DNA from: Bacillus sp. ISL-18
GTDB lineage: Bacteria; Bacillota; Bacilli; Bacillales; Cytobacillaceae
NCBI RefSeq assembly: GCF_018613415.1
Contig: NZ_JAGGQG010000004.1
Coordinates: forward strand, 33,118 to 97,117
Length of the DNA stretch: 64,000 nt
Direction: 5' to 3'
Both the position numbers and the translations under genes were made by a program. Below the pieces are notes generated by a model. It searched no databases. It was not told where the DNA came from and saw only the letters and a program-made list of their open reading frames with translations. Numbering within the stretch: position 1 is the first letter of the stretch; every line of letters begins with the position of its first letter. Positions 54,030 through 62,958 of this stretch are shown in pieces.

Positions 54030-55358
54030 TTAACTAGATCTTTTCAGGACGTGAACAGTCTTGCTTTGAACCTTTCCAGACTGTTTTACTAAGAAAACAA
54101 TAATACAAGAACTTATAATCATACTCACACCTAAGAAAACCATACTAGTATGAAAAGATCCCGTTGTATCTTTAATATAGCCCACAATGTAAGGACCAAA
54201 GAATCCACCAAGATTTCCGATACTATTGATGAGGGCAATAGCGCCTCCAGCTGCAGCCCCAGTTAAGAAAGAAGGTGGAATGGCCCAAAACGGTGCGTAT
54301 GCTCCAAATGCTCCACATAATGCAATGGTTAGAAATACAAATGATAAGATAATGCTTACTTCGGAAATATAGCTGCTAATAATCATCGCAATCGCACTTA
54401 TGGTTAAACAAACAGCAGCATGCCAGCGTCTCTCATTCTTTCTATCTGAACGGTTGCCAACTAGAACCATCGTCACCATGGCAATAATATACATAGGGAA
54501 TAAAATCCAGCCCATACCTTGAGTACTAATAGATATTTTTTCAGATAAACCTTTTGTAATAGTTGGTAAAAACATGTTAATTCCGTAATAGCCAATCATC
54601 CAGCAAAAATATCCGGCTGCTAAAATGAGAACGTCACGATCCTTTAAAGCTTGAAGGAAAGTGTAGTGTTTTACTTGCTGCTTTTCAAGTTTCTCGTTAG
54701 TTGTAACATCAATTAACCATTTTTTCTCTTCTTTGTTCAACCAATTTACTTCTTTAATTTGATCATCTAGATAGAAATAACATATAACACCCAAGATTAC
54801 AGATGGAATGGCCTCAGAAATAAACAACCATTGCCATCCTGCCATACCAAACCAGTTAACGCTTAGCAGGAAAGTACATAATAGAGCACCTATAGCATTT
54901 GTACTCGGTATGGCCACCATAAAGCCAGCAATCGCTTTTGCATGATGTTTCGTTTGATAAAAACCGCTTAAATAAGAGACCATACATGGATAAAAACTGG
55001 CCTCAGCAACTCCTAAAAGGAATCGTACTGTATAAAACTGTATGGGAGTCTGGACGAAAGTTTCTAAAAAGGCAAGGATGCCCCATGTAATCATGATCCT
55101 GCTAATCCATTTTCGCGGTCCAATTTTTGCCATCATTGCACTGCCCGGTACCTCTAAAAGGAAATAGCCAAGGAAAAAAATTCCGGCTCCAAAACCAAAA
55201 ATAGCATTTGAAAAACCTAAATCTTTGTTTATTTGCAGGGCAGCATACCCAATATTTACCCTATCAAGTACAGATATCGAAAAACATAGAAACAGAAATG
55301 GAATTAATCTTAACGTAACTTTTTTAGTAGTGGAACGCTCTAGTGCAAGTTGATCCAA
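54030..55358 (-). CDS. MFS transporter, ACS family (copy 1)
   Basis: 442 residues, TTG start after AAGGGGGA. LRLIPFLFLCFSISVLDRVNIGYAALQINKDLGFS is the TM1 region of anion:cation symporters (glucarate, tartrate, phthalate or hexuronate permeases). FLLGVAEASFYPCMVSYLSGFY and NRSDRKNERRWH are further landmarks. It is highly similar to the transporter at 59325-60659. A FadR-type operator-like motif lies about 250 bp upstream. It heads the unit MFS-pfk-SR1P-rpiB. Confidence 0.85.
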   Translation of the reverse strand: MDQLALERSTTKKVTLRLIPFLFLCFSISVLDRVNIGYAALQINKDLGFSNAIFGFGAGIFFLGYFLLEVPGSAMMAKIGPRKWISRIMITWGILAFLETFVQTPIQFYTVRFLLGVAEASFYPCMVSYLSGFYQTKHHAKAIAGFMVAIPSTNAIGALLCTFLLSVNWFGMAGWQWLFISEAIPSVILGVICYFYLDDQIKEVNWLNKEEKKWLIDVTTNEKLEKQQVKHYTFLQALKDRDVLILAAGYFCWMIGYYGINMFLPTITKGLSEKISISTQGMGWILFPMYIIAMVTMVLVGNRSDRKNERRWHAAVCLTISAIAMIISSYISEVSIILSFVFLTIALCGAFGAYAPFWAIPPSFLTGAAAGGAIALINSIGNLGGFFGPYIVGYIKDTTGSFHTSMVFLGVSMIISSCIIVFLVKQSGKVQSKTVHVLKRSS

Positions 55359-55604
55359 AATAATTCCCCCTTATGTTGTTGTCCCTTCCATATGCCAAGC
55401 CATCATCTCATTAAAGGTTACAGGGAATTAAAATTTTCCTAAAAAAAGTAGTTCCCCTAAGCAAGATATAAACCTTTGTAAACCCATACATCAAACGCTT
55501 CTAAAAAAACTTTAAAATGACTTCTTCAACACAAATAGATCTGGCAACTCTCCTATTTCTATTATATAAATAGAAAATTTCTGCATGGTCGCTCCCTATA
55601 TATT
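55359..55604. other. Leader region of the MFS-Pfk unit
   Basis: This is the larger part of the 341-bp gap between GntR1 and MFS1; with the operator-like site at 55605-55626 it forms a long untranslated region. No ORF. A palindromic core ATCAAACGCTTCTAA near 55490 faintly resembles cre but misses key bases. Confidence 0.35.
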
Positions 55605-55626
55605 TTGTCTACTTGTATACTAAGTT
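55605..55626. promoter_or_regulatory. Operator-like motif before MFS copy 1
   Basis: TTGTCTACTTGTATACTAAG followed by TT. The same word, with one or two changes, precedes tktN (59107) and the Zn-dehydrogenase (61843). ACTTGTATACTAAGT is close to a palindrome, as expected of a FadR/GntR site. Confidence 0.6.
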
Positions 55627-55699
55627 CCCTTATTTGCATTTAGTATATCCTTGCATGTAAGGGTTGTCAATACGATTTAGGATTGGTAACTTAATAGGT

Positions 55700-56428
55700 C
55701 TAATCCTTCCAATATCGGTCATATAAGTTTTTCATATGCTTATTCATGACTTCGACTGCTTCTACTGCGTTGTGATCCTCAATGGCTTGTATAAGTAGTT
55801 GATGCTCCTTAAAATTAGGGTCTCGATAATCCGGCCGAGTGACCGTACGATCTCGAATAAATTCCCACATTTCTTGTTGTTTCATTGCATTACTTATAGC
55901 TGCCATAATGTTAATAAATAAATCATTATGAGAGGCCTTGGCAATACTAAAATGTAATTTGTGGTCTGTTTCTGGTACATAAACACCAGCCATCGTTTCT
56001 TTCTTCATCTCTTCGATGGTCGAATGAAGTTCCTCGATGTCTTCATCCGTTGCTCTTTCAGCTGCAAATTTTATAATGAGAGGCTCTATCGCCATCCTTG
56101 CTTCAACAATATCTTCCGGGGAGATCGATTTAAAAAAAATGGCGGATTCAGAATGATCAAATGTAATCTGATTACTTTTTACATAAACTCCTTCACCTTG
56201 ACGGGAATAGATAATTCCATTCAATTCTAATGCACTTAGGGCCTGGCGAATGGGAACACGGCTTACACCAAATTGTTCGCACAGCTCTCTTTCGGCAGGC
56301 AGTTTATCACCTTTTTTAAATGAACCCAATTCGATTTCAGAAAGGATTTGATGATAAATTTGCATATATAATTTCTTACTGGCCACTGGATTAAAATTAA
56401 TAACAACCACTCCTTTCTCAGTGCTCAT
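55700..56428 (-). CDS. GntR/FadR-family regulator (copy 1)
   Basis: 242 residues. Winged helix at about 15-85 (KKLYMQIYHQILSEIELGSFKKGDKLPAERELCEQFGVSRVPIRQALSALELNGIIYSRQGEGVYVKSN) and FCD ligand domain at about 95-235 (ARMAIEPLIIKFAAERATDEDIEEL, HKLHFSIAKASHNDLF with the metal His residues). About 80% like the regulator at 62028-62717. The paralogue starts with ATG where this gene has ATT (56401), with GGAGTGG upstream; the annotated ATG at 56428 lacks a site, so the start is uncertain. Confidence 0.82.
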   Translation of the reverse strand: MSTEKGVVVINFNPVASKKLYMQIYHQILSEIELGSFKKGDKLPAERELCEQFGVSRVPIRQALSALELNGIIYSRQGEGVYVKSNQITFDHSESAIFFKSISPEDIVEARMAIEPLIIKFAAERATDEDIEELHSTIEEMKKETMAGVYVPETDHKLHFSIAKASHNDLFINIMAAISNAMKQQEMWEFIRDRTVTRPDYRDPNFKEHQLLIQAIEDHNAVEAVEVMNKHMKNLYDRYWKD

Positions 56429-56437
56429 AGAAATTAC

Positions 56438-56465
56438 ACAGGCATTCCTAACTGGAATGCCTGTA
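56438..56465 (-). terminator. Hairpin between the SDR gene and GntR copy 1
   Basis: ACAGGCATTCC (minus strand) - AGTTA - GGAATGCCTGT; an 11-bp stem with only a weak T-run after it. It may limit readthrough into the regulator gene. Confidence 0.6.
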
Positions 56466-56479
56466 CAGTAAGGATAAAA

Positions 56480-57238
56480 TTAATCCATGTGTGAACCGCC
56501 ATTAATATCAATTTCTTCTCCTGTAATGTAGGATGCTTCTTGTGAAACTAAGAAAGCAATCGTTGCCGCAATCTCTTCCGTCTCACCTGGTCTTCCCATT
56601 GGAATTCCGTCGATCACTTTCTTTGCTTCCTCTTCAGGAAGGGACTTCCAAATGTCTGTATTAACAAGACCTGGTGCCACGCAGTTTACGGTGATTCCAT
56701 CAAGAGCAACTTCACGGGCAAGGTTCTTAGAAAAACCTAATACGGCAGCTTTTGAAGCAGAATAGTGCGGCCCGCCAAATACTCCGCCTCCTCGTTTGGC
56801 GGAAACCGAGGAAAGACTTACGATTCGGCCATACTTTTGTTCTTTCATTGTTTTTAGTACGGCTTGCGTGCATAAGAACAATCCAAACATATTTACGTTA
56901 AATACTCGGTTGATGTCCTCATATGTCATATCTTCAACGGTTACCTTTTGTGAAATCCCCGCATTATTGACAAGGATATCAATTCGGCCAAAAGTTTGCA
57001 GAACTTTTTCTACCATGGCCTCATTCGATTCTTTGCTGGTTACATTTAATTCAACTCCTAAAGCTTTTCCGCCAGCTTCTTTAATCTCATTAACGACCTC
57101 ATGAACTCCATCCATATTAAGGTCGGCAATCACCACTGCTGCCCCCTGTTTGGCTAGGGTTAAAGCAATTGTGCGTCCAATCCCCTTTTTTGAACCACTG
57201 CCTGTAACGATCGCTACTCTATTTTCTAATTCAAACAT
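56480..57238 (-). CDS. Short-chain dehydrogenase/reductase (polyol or sugar type)
   Basis: 252 residues. VAIVTGSGSKKGIGRTIALTLA is the cofactor site, VIADLN suggests NAD, LVNNAGI the NAG motif, SLSSVSAKRGGG with PHYSASKAA the catalytic Ser-Tyr-Lys, and ITGEEIDINGGSHMD the C-terminus. Such SDRs oxidise sugar alcohols or reduce keto-sugars. It follows the split transketolase genes (23 bp after tktC) and so acts in the same pathway. Confidence 0.85.
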   Translation of the reverse strand: MFELENRVAIVTGSGSKKGIGRTIALTLAKQGAAVVIADLNMDGVHEVVNEIKEAGGKALGVELNVTSKESNEAMVEKVLQTFGRIDILVNNAGISQKVTVEDMTYEDINRVFNVNMFGLFLCTQAVLKTMKEQKYGRIVSLSSVSAKRGGGVFGGPHYSASKAAVLGFSKNLAREVALDGITVNCVAPGLVNTDIWKSLPEEEAKKVIDGIPMGRPGETEEIAATIAFLVSQEASYITGEEIDINGGSHMD

Positions 57239-57261
57239 GTTTCTCTCTCCTCGGTAATGTA

Positions 57262-58215
57262 TTAGTTTTTGACTAGATCTTTTGCTGTAGTGACAATATT
57301 TTCGATTGTAATACCATTAAGCTCTAACAATTTTTCATATGGGGCCGACTGCCCGAATTGATCTTGAACCCCAATTCTTCGCACGATTCCCTTGCCTTCT
57401 TCAGCAACTACTTCGCATACCGCACTTCCTAGACCATTTAAAATATTATGGTCTTCAACTGTAATGATTTTTCCAATAGTCAAACAGTCAACGACCGCTT
57501 CTCGATCAAGAGGCTTTATCGTATGCATATCTAATAGTTTTACAGATATACCTTCTTTTTCTAATTGCTTCGCTGCTTCTAAGGCAAGATAGACGGTGTC
57601 GCCGTTTGCAATAATCGCGATATCTTCCCCATCTTTGATCTGCTTTGCTTTCCCAATCGTAAATTCTTCATTTTCATCATATAGAACCGGAACGGTATCT
57701 CTCGTAAAACGAAGATAGACTGGACCATACATTTCAGCTGCTTGTTCTATTAATTTTCTAGTAGAATGATAGTCAGCCCCCATAATGACCGTCATATTTG
57801 GAATGGTTCTTAGTACCCCCATATCTTCAATACTTTGATGACTTGCTCCATCATTCGCTGGAGTAAGTCCGCCATGAGAACAAGCAATTTTTACATTTAG
57901 GTTGGGGTAACAAATTTCCTGTCTGATCTGCTCCGCCATTCTTAGTGAACCAAATACTGCGTAAGTGCTTACAAAAGGGATTTTACCTGTTGTCGCAAGT
58001 CCTGCCGCCAATCCAGCACCATTTTGTTCTGCTATACCAACATTTACATGCTGATTTGGAAATTTATTTGCAAATGCTGTAGTCTTACATGATTTACCGA
58101 TATCAATATCCACCACATAAATATTTTTATTTTTTTCCCCTAAACGGACAATTTCATCACCGAAGGCTTCTCTGGTCGCTTTTTTAACGACAATATCTTT
58201 TTCCATTAAGCTCAT
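57262..58215 (-). CDS. Transketolase, C-terminal subunit
   Basis: 317 residues: the pyrimidine-binding (PYR) and C-terminal domains. VNVGIAEQNGAGLAAGLA carries the activating Glu, and PFVSTYAVF, KIACSHGGLTPANDGASHQSIED and LRTIPNMTVIMGAD are conserved. EDHNILNGLGSAVCEVVAEE is in the C-terminal domain. With the N-terminal subunit it makes a complete ThDP enzyme moving two-carbon units between ketose and aldose phosphates. Its start overlaps the stop of the N-terminal gene by a base, so they are translationally coupled. Confidence 0.92.
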   Translation of the reverse strand: MSLMEKDIVVKKATREAFGDEIVRLGEKNKNIYVVDIDIGKSCKTTAFANKFPNQHVNVGIAEQNGAGLAAGLATTGKIPFVSTYAVFGSLRMAEQIRQEICYPNLNVKIACSHGGLTPANDGASHQSIEDMGVLRTIPNMTVIMGADYHSTRKLIEQAAEMYGPVYLRFTRDTVPVLYDENEEFTIGKAKQIKDGEDIAIIANGDTVYLALEAAKQLEKEGISVKLLDMHTIKPLDREAVVDCLTIGKIITVEDHNILNGLGSAVCEVVAEEGKGIVRRIGVQDQFGQSAPYEKLLELNGITIENIVTTAKDLVKN

Positions 58216-59048
58216 TATTTTAACCCCCCTGCTACTTCTTCAATTGCATTTAGAAACTCGACATCATTTGGAGCAACACCATGCCATCCTACGGAATGTT
58301 CCATAAAAGATACTCCCTTACCTTTTACCGTGTTCAGTACGATACATTTTGGCTTTCCATTTTTAGCGTCGCGAATCTCATCTAGTGTTTCAACAATCTC
58401 TTCCATCGAATGTCCATTGATTCTTTTTGTTTCAAAACCAAAGGCCTGGAATTTCTTTTCTAAATCTTGGTTTGGCATAATTTCTTCGGTTGTACCATCA
58501 ATTTGCAACCCATTGTCATCCACAAAAACTACTAAATTATCCAACTGATACTTAACTGCACTTTGTGCCGCTTCCCAAATTTGGCCTTCTTGACACTCTC
58601 CGTCTCCTAACATAGCGAAAACCCGGTAAGTCTTTGAATCCCTTTTGCCTCCCAGTGCCATTCCAACTGCACAAGAAAGTCCCTGTCCTAAAGACCCTGT
58701 CGAAATATCAATCCCTGGACACTTTTTCATATCTGGATGTCCTTGGAATGGAGAACCAAACTTTCTTAACGTGTAAATGGTGTCATAAGGTACATAACCT
58801 CGTAAAGCTAAGGCTGAATATTGGATCGGACAAACATGCCCTTTTGATAGCACGAACCGATCACGATCTTCCCATTGGGGATTATTTGGATCAATGTTCA
58901 TTTCTCTAAAATAAAGTGCCGTTACCACATCAGCTGCAGATAAGGAGCCTCCTGGATGCCCGGATTGTGCCTCGTGAATCATCGTGAGAGCGGTTTTCCT
59001 CATCTCTATTGCCTTTTGCTTTAATTCTTCAATACCAACATCTTTCAT
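58215..59048 (-). CDS. Transketolase, N-terminal subunit
   Basis: 277 residues from the ATG at 59048 (GAGGTG 6 bp upstream); the frame starts at 59066. It is the ThDP pyrophosphate-binding domain: SGHPGGSLSAADVVTALYF, SKGHVCPIQYSALA, GSLGQGLSCAVGMALGGK, MLGDGECQEGQIWEAA...VDDNGLQIDG. Split transketolases are frequent in specialised sugar pathways, beside the full-length housekeeping tkt. The operator-like motif at 59107 lies just upstream, so this gene begins a transcription unit. Confidence 0.92.
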   Translation of the reverse strand: MKDVGIEELKQKAIEMRKTALTMIHEAQSGHPGGSLSAADVVTALYFREMNIDPNNPQWEDRDRFVLSKGHVCPIQYSALALRGYVPYDTIYTLRKFGSPFQGHPDMKKCPGIDISTGSLGQGLSCAVGMALGGKRDSKTYRVFAMLGDGECQEGQIWEAAQSAVKYQLDNLVVFVDDNGLQIDGTTEEIMPNQDLEKKFQAFGFETKRINGHSMEEIVETLDEIRDAKNGKPKCIVLNTVKGKGVSFMEHSVGWHGVAPNDVEFLNAIEEVAGGLK

Positions 59049-59106
59049 ACCAGTCACCTCATTCATTTTGATAACTCTTTAGATTTACTATTACCTTGTT
59101 GTCCTC

Positions 59107-59128
59107 TTGTCTACTTGTCTACTAAGTT
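59107..59128. promoter_or_regulatory. Operator-like motif before the transketolase unit
   Basis: TTGTCTACTTGTCTACTAAG followed by TT, 59 bp upstream of the tktN start. A near-copy of the sites at 55605 and 61843. Confidence 0.65.
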
Positions 59129-59248
59129 AACTTATGAACTCAGTATAACACCGTTTTCATTTTTGTCAATAAGGTTTTTATATAAATTTATTCCATTGGT
59201 AAATCGATAAAAATCCAACTTTTCTTCATAGAAATCTGTTTTAATAGA

Positions 59249-59288
59249 CAAAAAAGCCTCCGGTTAACAAATGAGTGTTATCCGAAGG
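59249..59288 (-). terminator. Terminator of MFS copy 2
   Basis: Minus strand: CCTTCGGATAAC - ACTCATTT - GTTAACCGGAGG - CTTTTTTG. Confidence 0.8.
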
Positions 59289-59324
59289 TCTGAGCCGTCT
59301 ACAAGACATAGATGAATTTCACTT

Positions 59325-60659
59325 TTAACTAGTCTTTTCTAATTTATTTTCGTCATTTGTACTTAAAACCTTGCCTGACTGCTTCACTAAGAAAACCACA
59401 ATACAAGAGCCTATAATCAAACTGGCACCTAAGAAAACCATACTAGCATTAAATGATCCTGTTAGATCTTTAATATATCCAACAATGTAAGGTCCAAAGA
59501 ATCCACCAAGATTTCCTACACTGTTAATAAGTGCAATCGCCCCTGCTGCCGCTGCTTCCGTTAAGAAAGATGGAGGAATTGACCAGAATGGAGAGTATGC
59601 GCCAAATGCTCCACAAAGGGCGATGGTTAAAAAGACAAATGATAAAACAATACTCGTATTGGCAACCAAACTGCTAATGACCATTGCAACCGCACTGGTT
59701 GTTAAGCATACGGCCACATGCCAGCGCCGCTCGTTCTTTTTGTCGGAGTGGTTACCAACTAGAATCATCGTGACCATCGCACAAACATACATAAGCCCTA
59801 AAACCCAACCCATTGATTGAGTACTAAGGGAGGTTGCTTCTGTTAAACCTTTAGAAATGGTTGGTAAAAACATGACAATACCGTAATAGCCAATCATCCA
59901 GCAAAAATATCCGATCGATAAGATTAAAACGTCGCGATCCTTTAAAGCCTGTAAGAAAGTGTAGTGCTTAACTTCCTGTTTTTGAAGTTTCTCTTTTGTT
60001 GTAATATCAATTAACCATTTTTTCTCATCTGTATTTAACCATTTGACATCTTCAATTTTATCATCAAGATAGAAATAGCATACGATACCTAAAATCACAG
60101 CCGGAATCGCTTCCATAATAAACATCCATTGCCATCCCTCCAGTCCTAACCAGTTGACTCCTAGTAAGTAAGTGGAAAGTGGTGAACCTAATGCATTTGC
60201 ACCTGGGATAGCAACCATAAATCCTGCAATTGCCTTTGCATGATGTTTGGTTTGATAAAAACCGCTTAAATAAAATACCATGCATGGATAAAAACTAGCC
60301 TCAGCAACCCCTAAAAGAAATCGTGCTGTATAAAATTGCATGGGTGTTTTTACAAACGCCATAAAAATGGCAATGATCGCCCATGTAACCATAATTCTAC
60401 TAATCCATTTTCTTGGTCCAATTCTTGTCATTATGGCACTGCCCGGGACCTCTAAAAGGAAATAACCAAGGAAGAAGATCCCTGCCCCAAATCCAAAAAC
60501 CGCATTTGAAAAACCTAAATCCTGGTTCATTTGAAGTGCTGCAAATCCAATATTTACCCGATCTAGTATCGATATCGTAAAACATAAAAATAAAAACGGA
60601 ATTAATCGTAACGTAACCTTTTTAGTAGTTGAACGTTCTAATTGAAGTATATCCAACAT
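59325..60659 (-). CDS. MFS transporter, ACS family (copy 2)
   Basis: 444 residues from the ATG at 60659 (AGGAGG upstream; frame starts at 60674). Aligns to copy 1 throughout (LRLIPFLFLCFTISILDRVNIGFAALQMNQDLGFS; FLLGVAEASFYPCMVFYLSGFY; NHSDKKNERRWH), differing at scattered positions and at the termini. The two copies flank the transketolase-SDR-GntR1 genes, implying a tandem duplication and possibly different substrates. It follows the Zn-dehydrogenase by about 118 bp. Confidence 0.85.
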   Translation of the reverse strand: MLDILQLERSTTKKVTLRLIPFLFLCFTISILDRVNIGFAALQMNQDLGFSNAVFGFGAGIFFLGYFLLEVPGSAIMTRIGPRKWISRIMVTWAIIAIFMAFVKTPMQFYTARFLLGVAEASFYPCMVFYLSGFYQTKHHAKAIAGFMVAIPGANALGSPLSTYLLGVNWLGLEGWQWMFIMEAIPAVILGIVCYFYLDDKIEDVKWLNTDEKKWLIDITTKEKLQKQEVKHYTFLQALKDRDVLILSIGYFCWMIGYYGIVMFLPTISKGLTEATSLSTQSMGWVLGLMYVCAMVTMILVGNHSDKKNERRWHVAVCLTTSAVAMVISSLVANTSIVLSFVFLTIALCGAFGAYSPFWSIPPSFLTEAAAAGAIALINSVGNLGGFFGPYIVGYIKDLTGSFNASMVFLGASLIIGSCIVVFLVKQSGKVLSTNDENKLEKTS

Positions 60660-60776
60660 AATTCCTCCTATCATTCCCTCAAGTATCCTTGCAACCCCTT
60701 ACATAAAACACTTTTAAAAAACGTTTCATTCCCTCTTTTTTCTCTATAAAAGATCGAAGCTACAATAATATGAACA

Positions 60777-61802
60777 TTAAAATTTCAATAAAACCTTTAT
60801 TACATTCTCTAACTTTTGGTCAACTAGATTCATAGCATCCGTGATATCATCGATTGGTACAACTTTTGTTATAAACAAAGAGGTATCAAATAAATTAGCT
60901 GCAATGGCCTCAAGCGCAATCTCAAAGTCCTTTCTCACATACATGTTGGAGCCTATTAATTCGATCTCTTTATTTTGAATGTACGAAATATCAATTTCTG
61001 GTTTTTTTCCAAAAAGAGCCACTTCAGATACTTTACCGCCTCTTTTGACGATCTTGAAAGAATCATTCAGAACGGATTGAATTCCAACAGCAATAAATAC
61101 GGTATCTACTCCTTCACCATCTGTCTCTTCCATTATTCTTTCAACTGCATCCTCATGATTTGTATTAATTGGAAATGCGGCACCCATCCTTTTGGCAATT
61201 TCCAAATTATAATCCAACGCATCTGTTATGTAGATCTTGGATACACCTGCGTTTTTGGCAGCGATCAGTAAACCCAAACCGATCGGGCCTGCTCCAAGAA
61301 TCGCTATTTTATCCCCAGGACCTACTCCAGCCTTTCTAACAGCGTGAACGCCTACTGCAAGGGGTTCGATGATAGCTCCCTGTTCATTGGATATGGAATC
61401 TGGTAACTTTACTATGGTGTTTTCCGGAACTACGATATATTCACCGAAAGAGCCGATCCATTCTTGTGTACCTAACACTCTTTTTTCTTTACAAATATGG
61501 TAACTTCCAGCTTTGCAAGATCTGCAAACCCCACATCCATATTGAGGCTCCACTGTAACTCGATCCCCTACTGAGACCCCCTTGACTTCTGACCCTGTTT
61601 CTACAACCACCCCTGCAAGCTCATGTCCTGATATAACGGGCGGGATTCGAAAAGGATGGGTACCGTGGTAAGCATGAATTTCTGATCCGCAAATTCCTGT
61701 TACCACCACTTGAATTTTGACCTCATTAGCATGCTTTATTACCGGTGAATTTACCTTTTGTAATCCGATTGAAAATGGTTTATCGATGACTGCTGCTCTC
61801 AT
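60777..61802 (-). CDS. Zinc-dependent medium-chain dehydrogenase (sorbitol/threonine dehydrogenase type)
   Basis: 341 residues from the ATG at 61802 (GGAGG upstream; frame starts at 61850). Catalytic zinc: GICGSEIHAYHG and GHELAGVVVETG. Structural zinc: CGVCRSCKAGSYHIC. NAD motif: IAILGAGPIGLGLL. Typical of dehydrogenases for polyols (sorbitol, xylitol, galactitol) or L-threonine. In this cluster a sugar alcohol or sugar acid is likely, giving a ketose that the split transketolase branch consumes after phosphorylation. Confidence 0.85.
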   Translation of the reverse strand: MRAAVIDKPFSIGLQKVNSPVIKHANEVKIQVVVTGICGSEIHAYHGTHPFRIPPVISGHELAGVVVETGSEVKGVSVGDRVTVEPQYGCGVCRSCKAGSYHICKEKRVLGTQEWIGSFGEYIVVPENTIVKLPDSISNEQGAIIEPLAVGVHAVRKAGVGPGDKIAILGAGPIGLGLLIAAKNAGVSKIYITDALDYNLEIAKRMGAAFPINTNHEDAVERIMEETDGEGVDTVFIAVGIQSVLNDSFKIVKRGGKVSEVALFGKKPEIDISYIQNKEIELIGSNMYVRKDFEIALEAIAANLFDTSLFITKVVPIDDITDAMNLVDQKLENVIKVLLKF

Positions 61803-61842
61803 AATATCCTCCTTTTTTAATGTTTTCCACTTACTTGTCCTC

Positions 61843-61864
61843 TTGTCCACTTGTCTACTAAGAT
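61843..61864. promoter_or_regulatory. Operator-like motif before the Zn-dehydrogenase gene
   Basis: TTGTCCACTTGTCTACTAAG followed by AT, 41 bp upstream of the start codon. Third copy of the shared motif. A weaker form, TTGTATTCTAAGT, is at 62746-62758 before GntR copy 2. Confidence 0.6.
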
Positions 61865-61951
61865 GTTATGTATTTACTATACTTTTCTTGATTTTGTTTG
61901 TCAATAAGAAAAGTAAGCATTTTCATAAATACCAGTGGACTACTAGAAAAT

Positions 61952-61987
61952 AAAAAAATTCCCCATGATTCTTTTTCATGGGGAATT
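61952..61987 (-). terminator. Terminator of GntR copy 2
   Basis: Minus strand: AATTCCCCATGA - AAAAGAA - TCATGGGGAATTTTTTTA. Confidence 0.9.
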
Positions 61988-62027
61988 TGGAATATTGGTA
62001 CTATACAGTTTCGAAAGGTTAGTTTAT

Positions 62028-62717
62028 CTATTCCTTCCAATACCGATCATATAAATTTTGCATATGGTTCGTCATAATTTCCACGGCTTCTTTTTCGTTG
62101 CGATCCTCAATCGCTTTAATAAGCAATTGATGTTCTCTGAAATTAACATCCCGGTAGTCTGGCCGAGTTACGGTCCGATCTCGAATAAATGTCCACATTT
62201 CCTGTTGTTTCATCGCATTGATAATAGCAGCCATGATGTTGATAAATAAATCATTATGAGACGCCTTTGCAATACCACTGTGTAATTTCTCGTCTGTTTC
62301 TGGTACGTATATGCCAGCCCTTGTTTCGTCCTCCATCTGTTTTATGGTTGAACGAAGCTCCTCTATGTCTTCATCCGTTGCTCTTTGGGCTGCAAATTTA
62401 ACAATAAGTGGCTCGATGTTCATTCTAGCCTCAACAATCTCTTCAGGTGTGATGGATTTAAAGAAGGATTGATCTGTCGCAAGTTGATTGCTTTTCACAT
62501 AAACACCTTCGCCTTGACGGGAATAAATAATTCCATTTAACTCCAAAGCGCTTAGGGCCTGTCGAATAGGGGCACGACTTACACCGAACATTTCACATAG
62601 TTCTCTTTCAGCTGGCAGTTTATCACCTATTTTAAATGAACCCGACTGGATTTCTGAAAGAATTTGGTTATAAATTTGCATATATAATTTCTTGCTGGAT
62701 ACAGGATTAAAATTCAT
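62028..62717 (-). CDS. GntR/FadR-family regulator (copy 2)
   Basis: 229 residues from the ATG at 62717 (GAGGTG 6 bp upstream). Winged helix SSKKLYMQIYNQILSEIQSGSFKIGDKLPAERELCEMFGVSRAPIRQALSALELNG, then an FCD domain (ARMNIEPLIVKFAAQRATDEDIEEL, EKLHSGIAKASHNDLF). Nearly the same as copy 1 throughout, with most changes in the ligand domain. Autonomous unit with its own terminator. It and copy 1 probably recognise the same motif at 55605, 59107 and 61843. Confidence 0.88.
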   Translation of the reverse strand: MNFNPVSSKKLYMQIYNQILSEIQSGSFKIGDKLPAERELCEMFGVSRAPIRQALSALELNGIIYSRQGEGVYVKSNQLATDQSFFKSITPEEIVEARMNIEPLIVKFAAQRATDEDIEELRSTIKQMEDETRAGIYVPETDEKLHSGIAKASHNDLFINIMAAIINAMKQQEMWTFIRDRTVTRPDYRDVNFREHQLLIKAIEDRNEKEAVEIMTNHMQNLYDRYWKE

Positions 62718-62958
62718 AATAATCACCTCATTTTTGATTCGTACGTTGTATTCTAAGTGAGTAATTAGACATGTTTAATTATAAGGTTATTTATTCAAAA
62801 GGGCAATGAACTTCATAGTTTGAAGGTATAATCCAATTCTTAATTTTTCACTTTTTAGCCGATTATTCTATCAATGTTAATAAAGTATTCAAACACTTAT
62901 TTAGTCATTTTTTGTAAAATTAAGTGGAGTATTTTAATAATAAGAAGGGAAGTCTGAT

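Noticed and set aside
55480..55505. cre site before MFS copy 1
   Set aside because: The best match misses several fixed positions of the consensus.
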